Assembly (NCBI GenBank): GCA_963718315.1
Contig: CAVQZC010000006.1
Span: 124,001 to 188,000 of the forward strand
Origin: CAVQZC01 sp963718315
Lineage (GTDB): Bacteria > Actinomycetota > Thermoleophilia > Gaiellales > JAICJC01
DNA length: 64,000 nt
Direction: 5' to 3'
Below, piece by piece: positions 1 through 9,959 of the stretch (the first letter of the stretch is position 1; the number at the start of each line of letters is the position of its first letter). The position numbers and the translations under genes are program-made. The notes under the pieces were generated by a model. It was not told the origin of the DNA. It made no database searches and worked only from the letters and a program-made list of their open reading frames with translations.

Positions 1-669
1 GCCCGCGACCTTGACCCCGTTACCGACCAGCGCCGCGCGGAACACCTGAGCGGCTCGCACGGGCGGGTTGTGGTAGCTGTAGATCGAGCCGTAGCTGGTC
101 AGGTCCTCGTTGATGGAGAGCGCCGACAGCGGGGCGCAGTCCTGCCAGTAGCTGGCCTTCCAGTAGGGGCCGGTGCGGACGTTCGACAGGTACGACTCGT
201 CGCCCAGCACGGCCCCGGTCACCGCGTGGATGCCGGCTGACCGCACCGCCACGGCAAGCACCCCGTCGCGGGAAGCAGCGCCCTTGAAGGCCTGGGCCGC
301 GTAGGCGGCGGTCGAGAATGATGGATCGCCGCCCCCGACCAGGTAGAGGTTGCCGTGCAGGACGCCGCCGCTGAGGGTGCCGCTCGCGAAGACGTGGGTC
401 GCCAGCGTGTGACTGGGGCCCATGCGGCCGAGCGCGGCGGCCGTTGTGGTCAGCTTCATGTTCGACGCCGGTTTCAGTTCGGCCGGCGCGTTTCGCGTGT
501 AGACCAATCGTCTGGCGGTGACGTCGTACACGGCGTAGCCGTTGGTCGACCCGGCGAACGACGAATGCCCGACGATCGAGGCCACCTGCTCCGCCAGCGT
601 CGCCGCCTGCGCAGCCGGAGCCAACCCCAGCGTCAGCAGCACAGCAATCAGGCAGATGCGGGGGATCAT
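1..669 (-). CDS. dacB: D-alanyl-D-alanine carboxypeptidase/endopeptidase (PBP4, peptidase S13), 3' part missing
   Basis: Trims or cleaves peptidoglycan cross-links outside the membrane. The 223 residues present start with a signal peptide (MIPRICLIAVLLTLGLAP..AQA) and carry the S13 serine motif SNMK at about residues 69-72, followed by LTTTAAALGRMG, as in the DacB family (S-x-x-K with the catalytic Ser). Later segments VGGGDPSF and SINEDLTSYG also fit this family. The gene runs off the left edge, so the SxN and KTG motifs cannot be checked. The ATG at 669 is chosen because TATTCT ends 7 nt upstream, giving a leaderless start, and the signal peptide follows at once. Confidence 0.85.
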   Translation of the reverse strand, partial: MIPRICLIAVLLTLGLAPAAQAATLAEQVASIVGHSSFAGSTNGYAVYDVTARRLVYTRNAPAELKPASNMKLTTTAAALGRMGPSHTLATHVFASGTLSGGVLHGNLYLVGGGDPSFSTAAYAAQAFKGAASRDGVLAVAVRSAGIHAVTGAVLGDESYLSNVRTGPYWKASYWQDCAPLSALSINEDLTSYGSIYSYHNPPVRAAQVFRAALVGNGVKVAG

Positions 670-676
670 CCGATCC

Positions 677-682
677 AGAATA
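677..682 (-). promoter_or_regulatory. -10 box (TATTCT) of leaderless dacB
   Basis: TATTCT sits 7 nt before the ATG at 669, so transcription would begin at or next to the start codon. No clear -35 is seen. Confidence 0.5.
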
Positions 683-751
683 CGCAAGCGGGCGGAAGGC
701 ACAAGGCCTGTCGCCCGCTCGATTTCGTAACGAATCTTCGTCCGCGCCGGA

Positions 752-916
752 TTAGCGCGAGGAGAGGGTGATCTCCTGCCGCACCGCGAGGAACAGCGAC
801 TTGTCGATCTTGCCGTGGTAGATCGGCACGTGCTGCTCGTGGCACAACCGGATGACCTCTTCGCGCTTGAGGTCGTACTCCTTCGACAACTCCTCCGGCG
901 TCAGATGATTCGCCAT
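752..916 (-). CDS. small protein of 54 aa, possible helix-turn-helix
   Basis: A 54-residue protein (MANHLTPEELSKEYDLKREE...). Its pattern resembles a short winged-helix or MerR-like DNA-binding fold: an amphipathic helix LTPEELSKEY, then LKREEVIRLCHEQ, then a turn with PIYHGKIDKS and a last helix. A purine-rich GGGAG lies about 10 nt before the ATG. It lies upstream of dacB and reads the same way. No enzyme motif is present. The function is unknown and the DNA-binding idea is inference. Confidence 0.55.
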   Translation of the reverse strand: MANHLTPEELSKEYDLKREEVIRLCHEQHVPIYHGKIDKSLFLAVRQEITLSSR

Positions 917-951
917 GCGTCCGTCTCCCTGTCGTGTTTGGGGCCAACAAA

Positions 952-984
952 AAACCCACCGGGCACATGCGCACCGGTGGGTTT
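952..984 (-). terminator. rho-independent terminator
   Basis: An 11-bp stem (AAACCCACCGG / CCGGTGGGTTT) with an 11-nt loop. Read on the minus strand it ends in a T run (GGGTTTTTTG), so it would terminate transcripts from the gene at 1108-1569. The A/T-rich stem ends let it work in both directions. Confidence 0.8.
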
Positions 985-1107
985 CAAGCTGCCTCTCGGG
1001 TTGTGCGGAGTGCGGACATCTCAGGCCCGCGCAACTCGCAAGTCCATGTGCGCATCGTAGCCCTGGGTCCGGATGCCGTCAACGACTCGACGGGTCCCCG
1101 GGGCGGG

Positions 1108-1569
1108 TTACGCTGCCTGGTTTCCGCGGAGGTAGTCCCGCTGCCTGCGCCGGTACGAATCTGCCTCCAGACGCTGGGACATGGTGAGCCATGCGCGCTC
1201 GGTCAGGTCGGCGTCGACCGGCCGCGCGTGCTGCCGGCTTTCCTGGCTGAGGCGGGCGTTTACCGCGCCCACGGAGCGGCGCCAGTTGCCGCCGTGGTAG
1301 ACGATCGCCACGTCGACCGACCAGGGGTAGCAGTCCTCCAGTCGCCGGAACACGATGTCCTGCGGCCAGGTCGGGGTTTCGAGGTCGCCCTCGAGGTCGC
1401 CGTAGGCCACCCAGCCACAGAGGTCGCCGTCGACGTCCATGCCGACACCTCCGACCATGAGCCGGGCGCCGCCGGGGTAGAAATCGCTGTGTCGGGGCCG
1501 TTCCAACCTGCGCACGTCAGCACGCTGGAGCGTCAGGACGGCCAGGTCGGTAGAAGGAGCGGGAGCCAT
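1108..1569 (-). CDS. hypothetical protein, 153 aa
   Basis: I do not recognise this protein. It is rich in Arg, Asp and Trp, has no signal peptide or membrane segment, and holds a segment VGGVGMDVDGDLCGWVAYGDLE and a basic C-terminal helix (SYRRRQRDYLRG). The ATG at 1569 is preferred over the longer frame from 1653 because GGAGGA stands just before it. A strong terminator follows downstream. Confidence 0.5.
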   Translation of the reverse strand: MAPAPSTDLAVLTLQRADVRRLERPRHSDFYPGGARLMVGGVGMDVDGDLCGWVAYGDLEGDLETPTWPQDIVFRRLEDCYPWSVDVAIVYHGGNWRRSVGAVNARLSQESRQHARPVDADLTERAWLTMSQRLEADSYRRRQRDYLRGNQAA

Positions 1570-1690
1570 TGTCCTCCAATCCATTGGGGGTCGATGGTTG
1601 TATCGGCGCTCGCAGGGGATGCCCGCACACCCGACCCGGGGGTTGTGCGTCACCCGTCTGGTGGGTAGGCCAGGGATTACGGTGGCTGCG

Positions 1691-2453
1691 CTAGACCGGA
1701 TTGGGGATGTCGACGAACAGGTGCTCGACGTCGAACCGCTCGGCGACCCGCTCCCCCAGGGCCTGGACGCCGAACACCTCGGTGCGGTAGTGGCCGGCGC
1801 CGATCACGCTGATCCCCGCCTCCCGGGCCTCGCTCATCACCTGCTCCTTGAGCTCGCCGGTGACGAAGCAGTCGGCGCCGGCGTCTGCAGCAGGGACAAC
1901 GTCGCCCGCCGCGCTGCCGCTGACCACGGCCACGCGGGACAACGCGGGCCGGGCCGTCGTCGAACACGAGCGGCTCGGGGTTGATCTGCTGCCGGACACG
2001 GCCGACCAGCTCTTCGAGCGAGATCGGCGGGTCGATCGAGCCGATCCAGCCGAGCGGCCGCCCTCCGTGCTCGGCGAACGGTTCCGGGTGGGCGATGCCG
2101 AGCAGGCCGCAGATCAGCGCGTTGTTGCCGACTTCCGGGTGGGCGTCCAGCGGCAGGTGGTAGGCGACCAGCGAGAGGTCGTTGTCGAACAGCGTCTTCA
2201 GGCGGGCCTTCTCGCGCGCGTCGATCGGCGGCCGGGGGCCGCTGCCCACGAACATGCCGTGATGGACGAGCACCATCTGCGCGCCGGCGTCGGCCGCTCG
2301 CTCGAACAGCTCGAGCGATGCAGTCACGCCGCTGACGACCAGCCGCACCTCCTCGGCTCCCGGCACCTGCAGCCCGAGCGGCAGCATGTCCCGGAACCCG
2401 CCCGTGTCGAGCAGCTCGTTGCAGTAGGAGACGATCTCATCTCGCCCGGCCAC
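1691..2453 (-). CDS. NIF3-like / GTP cyclohydrolase I type 2 family protein, frame broken once
   Basis: NIF3 proteins are dinuclear-metal, ring-forming proteins of uncertain role. The first part (AGRDEIVSYCNELLDTGGF) ends in the motif MVLVHHGMF, whose His pair is a metal ligand in this family, then VAYHLPLDAHPEVGNNA. The C-terminal part continues one frame over (RVAVVSGSAAGDVV.., DCFVTGELKEQ, GHYRTEVFG). The frames join if one base near 1943 is removed. The GTG at 2453 is fixed by TACACT 7 nt upstream. It is transcribed away from the small gene at 2534. Confidence 0.8.
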
Positions 2454-2460
2454 GGCGGTG

Positions 2461-2466
2461 AGTGTA
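2461..2466 (-). promoter_or_regulatory. -10 box (TACACT) of leaderless NIF3 gene
   Basis: TACACT ends 7 nt before the GTG at 2453. This also decides that start over the upstream in-frame codons. Confidence 0.55.
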
Positions 2467-2533
2467 CCGGCGGGTGGGGGGGTTTCCCACCCCACCCATT
2501 GACGCTGTCCGCGAACGCTGGGAGTGTGCGCGC

Positions 2534-2800
2534 ATGTCCCAACACGTATCGCTCGAACAGAGAATCGCAGCCCACGTGCCCGACCCGCCGACGCGGCGGG
2601 TCACTCGGGCTGCCTTCGAGGCGGCGCCCCGTGGCGGGCTGCGCGCGCGTATGCAGCGCAACCTCGACGACGCGGTGCAGATCTTCGAGCTCGACCGGCT
2701 CCTGTACGACATCGAGGTCGACGCTCAGCGCGAGTGGCTGCGGCGGCTGATGGCCTTCGACGCCTACTGCGCGCGTCGCGACGGCTGCACCCCCGGCTGA
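2534..2800 (+). CDS. hypothetical protein, 88 aa
   Basis: An 88-residue, strongly charged and probably all-helical protein (MSQHVSLEQRIAAHVPD..). Its central part LRARMQRNLDDAVQIFELDR has heptad-like spacing. There is no signal peptide, Cys cluster or known motif. It lies divergent to the NIF3 gene and just before tRNA-Pro. Coding is supported by codon use and absence of competing frames, not by homology I can name. Confidence 0.5.
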   Translation: MSQHVSLEQRIAAHVPDPPTRRVTRAAFEAAPRGGLRARMQRNLDDAVQIFELDRLLYDIEVDAQREWLRRLMAFDAYCARRDGCTPG

Positions 2801-2839
2801 CCGGCCGGAATAGCCACCTGTGCGATAATCCGCGCGCCG

Positions 2840-2913
2840 CGGGGCGTGGCGCAGCCTGGTAGCGCGCACCGTTCGGGTCGGTGAGGTCCCGAGTTCGAAT
2901 CTCGGCGCCCCGA
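2840..2913 (+). tRNA. tRNA-Pro (anticodon CGG)
   Basis: A complete cloverleaf. The acceptor stem CGGGGCG pairs with CGCCCCG and the discriminator is A. The D arm contains GCGC..GCGC, the anticodon stem CACCG/CGGTG encloses loop TTCGGGT (anticodon CGG), and the T arm is CCGAG-TTCGAAT-CTCGG. CCA is not encoded. Confidence 0.95.
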
Positions 2914-2921
2914 TGAGCGGT

Positions 2922-2959
2922 CGGGTGGCGGTGAGGGCGGTTTGCCTGACCGCCACCCG
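2922..2959. terminator. strong hairpin between tRNA-Pro and the acyltransferase
   Basis: CGGGTGGCGGT pairs perfectly with ACCGCCACCCG around a 16-nt loop. It lies 9 nt after the tRNA and beyond the expected 3' end of the acyltransferase on the other strand. It probably ends both transcripts. No long T run is present. Confidence 0.55.
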
Positions 2960-2977
2960 GCGAAGCCTGGGTTGGTT

Positions 2978-5166
2978 CTACGCCGGGACGAGAGCACGCT
3001 GGCCATCTTCTCGGCCAGCGGATTTGCGAGCTCGTTCGCGTACGTCGCCGACAGGTGGTGGCGGTCGCGGTAGGTGATGATCGTGCCGACCACCCCCGGG
3101 CATGCGTTGTTGGCGCACAACCACTGAAGCGTCGGGATATAGGTGACGCCGTCGGAGCGCACCTCCTGGCGTACCTCCCTGTAGATCGATCGCTGGCGGG
3201 AGGTGATCGGGAACGTGCACGACCCGAGCGTGGCGCCGCTCGCCAGCAGGCAGTCGACCGCGTCCACGGGCCTGCCCGGTGCGTCCTCGATCAGGGCCAT
3301 CTTCGTTGCCTCCGGCCTCAGGTCGTTGAGTTCTGTGCTGACGCCCTCGGTCCCCCAGCTCGACCAGTACTGCGACATCACCAGCAGTGCGGGATGCAGC
3401 TTTCCGACCTCGCCGACGGCCCAGTGGTACCACCTCTGGCACGGGCCGCGGATGTGGAGAACAACCGGCGAGCAGCCGTCCTTGACCAGCGGGATCAGCT
3501 TGTAGTGCTTCTCCTGCGCGAACCTGACGAAGCCTGCCATCCACATCTGTGCGTGCGAATCGCCGAACACCACCATCGTCTGCGACGCGGACGTGTCCCC
3601 CCAGGTGCAGAGCGGCGACGTGGTGCCTCCGACCGACATGCACCCCTTCATGTCGTAGATGTCCGACTCGAGGTTGTCGACCGACGGGTCGAGGGCGTTG
3701 GGGATCGGCGCCGCCAGCATGGACGGCGTGATGCTCTTGTGGACGGCGAGCTGCACCTGGGTTCCCGTAGCCAGCGTGTGCTTCGTCGCCCGGCTGGCAT
3801 CGAGCTTGGCCTTCGCCGTCGCGTGCGTGGTCACCGACCCTGCGATCAGGATGGTGGCGGCGAGCACCGCGCCAACGCTCGCCGGCCACAGCGTCAGCGC
3901 CATCCGCGGTGCTCGGAGCGCCCGCGCGTGGCGGAGCGGGTCCTCGTAGATCTTGAACGTCACGTAGCTGAGGCCGTAGGCGAAGGCGATCAGCAGCAGG
4001 TTCACGCCGAACGACAGCGAGTGCCCGACCGCCTCGGCCGCGATCACCAGGATCGGCCAGTGCCACAGGTACAGGGCGTAGGAGATGTTGCCGGTGAGCT
4101 GGAACTCGGGCCGCCGCAGCACGCTGACAGCGCCCCGGGCCGGCCCCGGCCGGATGCCGCCGGCGATCACGAGGGCGGCCGACAGCACCGGCAGCAGCGC
4201 GGCATCGCCGGGGAAGGGCGTCGAGCTGGTGTAGAGCAGCGTCGCCAGCAGGATCCCGGCCAGGCCTGCCCAGGTCATCAGGGCGCGCTGCCAGACGCCG
4301 ATCTTGCGGATCCACGGCACGGCCAGCGCGATCATCACCCCGACGCCCAGCTCCCATCCACGGGCAAGGGTCGAGAAGTAGGCGCTGGTCGGGTTGCTCG
4401 AGGTGTCGTGGATCGAGTAGGCCAGCGAGAGCGCGGCGATCCCGCCGGCAACCAGGAACAGCCGCCGCAGCATCCGCCGGTCGATGCCGGTGGTGCGGGC
4501 GCCGAGCAGCGCCATCGCCACCGCCAGGATCAGCGGCCAGGCGAGGTAGAACTGCTCCTCCACCGCGAGCGTCCAGAAGTGCTGCAGCGGCGAGGGCGGC
4601 TCGCCCTGCGCGAAGTAGTCCGTGCCGACCTGCGCGAAGTGGATGTTGGCCATGAAGAAGGCCGACCAGACCGCGTCGTGAAGCACCTGGATCGCCCGCA
4701 CGGAGTTCAGCCAGTGCCAGCTGGCGATGCAGGTGACGATCAGCGTCAGCGCGGCCGCCGGCAGGATCCGCTTGGCGCGGGTGCCGTAGAACTTGCTGAG
4801 GGGGACGTGGCCCTCGTGGATGCTGCGGGTGACCAGCCAGCGGGTGATCAGGAAGCCGGAGATGACGAAGAACACGTCGACGCCGACGTACCCGCCGGCC
4901 ATCAGCGGGGCGTGGGCGTGGCAGAGCACGACGATCATGACGGCCACCGCCCGCAGACCCTGGATGTCCGGCCGGAAGCTGTCGCCGCGGTGCGTGCTGC
5001 GCGGCGGCGTCTGGCGCGGCGTTCGCCGCGGCGCCTCCGCAACGGGACGCTGACGCCGTCGCCGGGGGCCGGGACGGGGCGCTCTGGGGTGCTGTGGGGT
5101 CCGGACAGTCGTGATGGCGACTCCCGCGAATGCCAGCGCGGCCCGACTCCGTGTGGAGTCGTACAA
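2978..5166 (-). CDS. membrane acyltransferase (OafA/YrhL type) with C-terminal SGNH domain
   Basis: Predicted to O-acylate a cell-surface glycan or lipid. After a basic N-terminal tail, FRPDIQGLRAVAVMIVVLCH..GGYVGVDVFFVISGFLI is the hallmark start of the acyltransferase-3 family, followed by about ten membrane segments. The last ~230 residues are an extracytoplasmic SGNH-like domain with MVVFGDSHAQMW (Ser block) and RDRHHLSATYANEL (the Asp/His pair). The intact frame lacks a stop near the expected end and runs on to 2764, antisense through the hairpin and tRNA-Pro. A TAG in the next frame at 2978 is taken as the likely real end. The start at 5166 is uncertain (TTG). Confidence 0.8.
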
Positions 5167-5437
5167 GGCTTCAGGGGCGGCCTCAAGATACCTGCTTATG
5201 CGGCGGAATTGCGGCGGAGCGTAGGAACGCCTGTTCGCCCCGGCGTGGTTCGGCAGCGGCTGCGCGGGGGTCTCCAGCGGTGGCTGGTTGAGGTGCGATC
5301 CGCCGGCGGCCGGGCAATGTGGCGACTCTGCGTAGACCGGTTACGCGGGGCGCACGGAAGACCAATTGGCACTCGAACGCGCGCCAAGTGGCGGGACCCG
5401 TCGAACCGTCTTCTCCGTTGCAGGTGGCCGCGCGACT

Positions 5438-6805
5438 CTAGGAGCGGGTGTCGGTTGTCGAGCGCGGCTGCAGCGTCTCGACGAGCACGTTGACCGCCTC
5501 GACCGCGGGGTCGGCGGGCAGGGAGGCGGGCTCCTGCGGCAGCTCGGGCTCGCGCTCGACGTCGCGCATTCCGGGCAGGAACAGCGCCGCCAGCGTGACC
5601 ACGGCCCCGGCGACGCCCGCGCCGACCAGGGTCGTACGTGTGCCGACCGCCGCGGCGACCGGCGCGGTCAGGGCAAACGAGAGTGGCAGGAAGCCGATCG
5701 AGATCAGCCAGTCGAGGCTCGACACCCGGCCCAGCATGTTGGCCGGCACGTGGCGCTGCTTCAGCGTCGCCCAGACGATGGTGCCCGCCGTCTCCAGCGC
5801 GTTGAACGCCAGGCAGGCGACCATCACCTGCCAGGCGGCGGTGGCCAGGCCGTAGCCGGCGACGGCCAGGGTGGCGAGCGTCCAGGTCGCATAGATGAAG
5901 GTGATGTGCCGGCGCGGCTGCTCCCGCTGCCCCATCACGATTGCCGAGCCGACCGCGCCGACGCCGCCGGCGGCGAACACCAGGCCGAGCGTTCGGGCTG
6001 AGTCGTGGAGGTCGTTCTTGACCAGGTAGGGCAGCAGCACCTCGGTCGGGCCGAGGAACAGCAGGTAGGCGACCGCGGCAGACACCAGCGTGCCCCAGAT
6101 CCAGACGCGCCCGCGGATGAACCGCAGCCCGCTGCGGATGTCGTCGATCAGGCGCGCGTCCCCGTCGCCCCGATGCGGGGTGGGGGCGATCGCCAGCACC
6201 GTCACCGCCGACACCAGGAACGAGGCCGCGTCCACCCCGAAGGCCGCACCGGCGCCGAGCAGCCCGATCAGCGCGCCGCCGACGGCCGGCCCGGCGAGGC
6301 GGAGGGCGATCGGCCGCACGAACTGGTCGAGCGAGTTGGCTGCCGGCAGGTCGGCGCTCGGCAGCAGGTCGGGGATGACCGCCTCGAAGGCGGGCGTGAA
6401 GAACGCCGTGCCGACGCCGTAGACCATACTCAGGCCGGCGATCTCCCACAGCGTCCCGGATCCCGCCAGGGTGAGCGCGGCCATGGCTCCGATCGCGATT
6501 GCCCGCAGCAGGTCGGACAGCAGCATGATGGTGCGGCGGTCGAGCCGGTCCGAGATCACGCCGCCCGGCAGCAGGAACACGATCGTGGGGATCGTCATCG
6601 CGATGCCGACCAGCGACAGCGCGCTGGGAGCGTTCTCGATGCTGTAGACGTGCCAGGCGAGGGCGACCAGGAAGATTCCGTCCCCCAGCAGCGACACCGT
6701 CATTCCCGCCCATAGGATCCGGAAGTCCCGGTGCCGCAGGGGCGCGAGCAGGTTCAGGCCGCCGAATCCTCCGGGGCGGTCGAGGGAGTCGTAACTATGC
6801 TGCAT
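5438..6805 (-). CDS. MFS exporter (EntS/MFS_3-like), last gene of signalling-like operon
   Basis: About 455 residues with roughly 12 membrane segments; the N-terminus LAPLRHRDFRILWAGMTVSLLGDG is typical of the EntS-like MFS_3 group that exports siderophores and other small molecules. GGVISDRLDRR after the second or third segment is the MFS loop 2-3 motif. The ATG at 6805 overlaps the end of the GGDEF-EAL gene by 11 nt, so translation is likely coupled. The partner genes upstream are a small-molecule synthase and a membrane receptor-like protein, so the substrate may be the product of that synthase (inference). Confidence 0.8.
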   Translation of the reverse strand: MQHSYDSLDRPGGFGGLNLLAPLRHRDFRILWAGMTVSLLGDGIFLVALAWHVYSIENAPSALSLVGIAMTIPTIVFLLPGGVISDRLDRRTIMLLSDLLRAIAIGAMAALTLAGSGTLWEIAGLSMVYGVGTAFFTPAFEAVIPDLLPSADLPAANSLDQFVRPIALRLAGPAVGGALIGLLGAGAAFGVDAASFLVSAVTVLAIAPTPHRGDGDARLIDDIRSGLRFIRGRVWIWGTLVSAAVAYLLFLGPTEVLLPYLVKNDLHDSARTLGLVFAAGGVGAVGSAIVMGQREQPRRHITFIYATWTLATLAVAGYGLATAAWQVMVACLAFNALETAGTIVWATLKQRHVPANMLGRVSSLDWLISIGFLPLSFALTAPVAAAVGTRTTLVGAGVAGAVVTLAALFLPGMRDVEREPELPQEPASLPADPAVEAVNVLVETLQPRSTTDTRS

Positions 6806-9800
6806 GGGGCTCTGACGACTGGCGCCAGTCCCCGAACTCACGCAGGTAGATCGAGACGGCCGGCGACTCCATGGCGCGGGCGAAGAGGAAGCCCTGGCCG
6901 AGCTCGCAGCCGAGCTCCTGCAGCGAGGCGGCCTGGTCGGAGCGCTCGATGCCCTCGGCGACAACCTCGAGGTTGAGGGTCTCGCCGAGTGCGACGATCG
7001 CCGCGGCCAGCGCCGAGTCGGCCTGACCCGAGGTCAGGAACGAGCGGTCCATCTTGAGGATGTCGACCGGGAACCGGCTCAGGTAGCTGAGCGACGAGTA
7101 GCCGGTGCCGAAGTCGTCCATCGCCAGCCGGACGCCGAGATCCTTGAGCGCCCGCAGCCGCTCGACCGCGAGGTCGGTGTCGGCCATCATCACGGACTCG
7201 GTGATCTCCAGCACCAGGGCGCCCGGCGACAGGCCGGTGACGGCCAGCGCGTGCCGGACGTCGTCGACGATCGACTCCGCCTGCAGCTGCTTGACCGACA
7301 GGTTGACGCTGATTCGCACGGGCAGGTCGGGGAACTCGGCGTGGAGCGACGCCGCCTGGCGGCAGGCCTCGCCCAGCACCCAGCGGCCTATCGGGATGAT
7401 CAGGCCGGTGTCCTCGGCGACCGGGATGAACTGGGTCGGCGGGATCGAGCCCTTGGTCGGATGGTTCCAGCGCAGCAGCGCCTCGAAGCCGTACACCTCG
7501 CTGCCGGTGAGCCGGATGACCGGCTGGTAGTGCACCTGGAGCTGGCCGGTCTCGAGCGCCCGCTGGAGGTCGGCGCGCATCTCCAGGCGCTCGACCGCCT
7601 CGCGGTGCATGGCGGGCTCGAAGATCCGGTAGCGGCCCTTCTGCTCGCGCTTGGCCATGTACATGGCGACGTCGGCGTTGCGCAGCAGGTCGTCGCCGTC
7701 GAGGCCCTCCGAGCCGCCCGCCGACAGGCACAGTCCGATGCTGGCGCCGATGGTGATCTGCTTGCCGCCGGTCTCAATCGGCACCTGCAGCGCGGCCAGG
7801 ATCCGCTCGGCGACGTCGATCGCAGCCTGCGTACCGGCGACCTCCTCGATCAGCACGGCAAACTCGTCGCCGCCGAACCGAGCAGCGGTGTCGGTCGGGC
7901 GGACGGTGGTCATCAGGCGCTTCGAGACCTCCTGCAGCACGGCGTCGCCGGCTGCGTGCCCGAGGCTGTCGTTGATCGTCTTGAAGTCGTCGAGGTCGAT
8001 GAAGACGACGCCGATGGTGCCCTGCTCGCGGCCGGCGCGGGCCAGCGCGTGCTGGACGCGGTCGGCGAAGAGCGCGCGGTTGGCGAGGTTGGTGACCGGG
8101 TCGTGGAACGCCTGGTGGGCGAGCTGATCCTCGAACGCCTTGCGCTCGCTGACGTCGCGGCAGTTGAGAACGATGCCCTGGACGTCGGGATCGTCGAGCA
8201 GGCTGGTGTGGCGGATCTCGAACTGGCGCCACTCGCCGGCGCTCGAGCGCAGCATGCACTCGACCACGCCGGTGCCCGCTGTGCCTCCCTCGACCTGCTC
8301 GATCACCTGCGACACCCGTGGGTGGTCGCTCGGCTTGACGAGGTCGGCGAACCGGGTCTGCATGACGTCGTCGGCGCCCAGCCCGAGCACACGCTCGATC
8401 GACGGGCTCTGGTAGGTGATGACGCCGCTGGCGTCGACGACGGTGATCAGGTCGCTGGAGTGCGCGACCAGCGAGCGGAAGCGGGCCTCGCTGCGGCGGC
8501 GGTGAAGGTTCGCAGACATCTCTGCGCCGTCGATGGCCAGCGACACCTGGGCGCCCAGCGCCTGGATGGCCCCGACGGTCGCCGTATCAGGCTGGGTCGC
8601 AAGTGCGGCGACCAGGCAGGCGCGACCGCCCTCGCGCGACGTCAGCGGGACGACGAGCACGCCCGTTGTCGGGCAGTCGGCGCCGAACAGCACGGTGCGC
8701 GACGCGTCGAGCGCCGTCCAACCGGCTGCCGCCTCCGTGGCGAACGCCTGTGCAATCGATGCGGCGGCGTTGCGCGAGATGGCGATTGGCTGGCCCTCGC
8801 TGCCCACCCGTTCGGGAGTGCCGTCCTCGCGCAGGCGCACCAGCGTCGCGCGCGCAGAGGCGCCGGCGAGCTCGCGGACGGCGTCGCCGACCGCTCCCTC
8901 GATCTGTTCCAGGTCGAGCGCGCCCACCAGCGACAGGCCGGCGCTGCGCAGCGCGTGCTCGCGGCGGGTGACCGTCTCTTCCTGGCGGACGAGGCCGGCC
9001 ATACGCGCGACGACCAGCAGGAACATCACCATCGAGGCGCAGATGACGACCACCGAGTCGGTGTTGCTGCTGTCCTGGAAGAGGCGGATCGTCGGCGCCA
9101 CCATGCAGGCCAGGGCCAGCAGGACGAGCCGCGTGCTGGTCAGCTTGACTCGGGCGTCCGTGGCCGGCTCCTCGAGGGTGCGCATCGACGGGTGCAGCGC
9201 CGCTCCGCCCCACAGCAGGTAGTAGTAGATCCAGCCGATGTCGAGGATCACCTGGTGGTTGTAGGTGCCCTTCAGCAGCATGTAGTTGTAGACCGAGTCG
9301 GTGACCAGCAGGCAGGTGATGCTGGATGCGATCAGGTAGAACGCCGGCGCCTTCTTGCCCAGGTCGACCGCCAGGCGGATGGCGGCGGCAAGCAGCAGGA
9401 TGTCGCCGACCGGATAGGCAATCGACACCAGCTGCGCCGTGATCGTCAACCCGGTCGCGTGGACATTGGGAGCGATGATGAAGACCCACGACAGCAGCGC
9501 CACTCCGACCGTGAGGATGGTCGAGTCGATCACGCCGGTGCGGTCGCCGCCGGGGTTGCGGCGGCGCACGAGCAGGAGCAGGCCGGTCATCAGCGCCGGA
9601 TACACCAGCAGGTAGAGCGCGTCGCCGAACGACGGGAACGGAGGCACCGCAGCCTCGTGCGCGGTGAACGTCTTGGTCAGCACCGGGTAGCTGTAGGTGT
9701 AGAGATCGCCGAGGAAGAACAGGAACTGCCCGGCCATCAGGAACAGCCAGGCGTTGCGGGCCTGCGGGCGGTGCAGCCAGATGCCGAACCCGATCGCGGC

Positions 9801-9959
9801 GGTGCACGAGAAGCCGAGCAGGTTGAACAGCGGCCCGCTCTGGAGCAGCGGCGAGGACGGGGCGGCGTACAGGTACGTCAGCACAGTGGCCACGCCCAGG
9901 TACCAGGCCCAGATGTTCGACCGCGAGGGTCGGCGGATCAGGCTCGTCACCCTGTTCAT
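6795..9959 (-). CDS. membrane GAF-PAS-GGDEF-EAL c-di-GMP protein, 1054 aa
   Basis: A likely bifunctional c-di-GMP enzyme and receptor. Residues 1-325 hold about 8-9 membrane helices, ~345-480 a GAF-like region, ~490-605 a PAS domain (FRSLVAHSSDLITVVDASG), ~610-775 a GGDEF domain with intact RFGGDEF (~696) and ~790-1045 an EAL domain with intact EALLRW and DDFGTGYSSL. Both active sites look competent, so synthesis or hydrolysis could dominate. The ATG at 9959 overlaps the synthase stop in an ATGA, and the end overlaps the MFS gene. The large membrane part ahead of PAS suggests sensing of a hydrophobic or membrane signal (inference). Confidence 0.9.
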   Translation of the reverse strand: MNRVTSLIRRPSRSNIWAWYLGVATVLTYLYAAPSSPLLQSGPLFNLLGFSCTAAIGFGIWLHRPQARNAWLFLMAGQFLFFLGDLYTYSYPVLTKTFTAHEAAVPPFPSFGDALYLLVYPALMTGLLLLVRRRNPGGDRTGVIDSTILTVGVALLSWVFIIAPNVHATGLTITAQLVSIAYPVGDILLLAAAIRLAVDLGKKAPAFYLIASSITCLLVTDSVYNYMLLKGTYNHQVILDIGWIYYYLLWGGAALHPSMRTLEEPATDARVKLTSTRLVLLALACMVAPTIRLFQDSSNTDSVVVICASMVMFLLVVARMAGLVRQEETVTRREHALRSAGLSLVGALDLEQIEGAVGDAVRELAGASARATLVRLREDGTPERVGSEGQPIAISRNAAASIAQAFATEAAAGWTALDASRTVLFGADCPTTGVLVVPLTSREGGRACLVAALATQPDTATVGAIQALGAQVSLAIDGAEMSANLHRRRSEARFRSLVAHSSDLITVVDASGVITYQSPSIERVLGLGADDVMQTRFADLVKPSDHPRVSQVIEQVEGGTAGTGVVECMLRSSAGEWRQFEIRHTSLLDDPDVQGIVLNCRDVSERKAFEDQLAHQAFHDPVTNLANRALFADRVQHALARAGREQGTIGVVFIDLDDFKTINDSLGHAAGDAVLQEVSKRLMTTVRPTDTAARFGGDEFAVLIEEVAGTQAAIDVAERILAALQVPIETGGKQITIGASIGLCLSAGGSEGLDGDDLLRNADVAMYMAKREQKGRYRIFEPAMHREAVERLEMRADLQRALETGQLQVHYQPVIRLTGSEVYGFEALLRWNHPTKGSIPPTQFIPVAEDTGLIIPIGRWVLGEACRQAASLHAEFPDLPVRISVNLSVKQLQAESIVDDVRHALAVTGLSPGALVLEITESVMMADTDLAVERLRALKDLGVRLAMDDFGTGYSSLSYLSRFPVDILKMDRSFLTSGQADSALAAAIVALGETLNLEVVAEGIERSDQAASLQELGCELGQGFLFARAMESPAVSIYLREFGDWRQSSEPHAA

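Noticed and set aside
5167..5437. Gap of about 270 nt between acyltransferase and MFS genes
   Set aside because: I looked for a small gene, tRNA or riboswitch and saw none; short frames there lack motifs.
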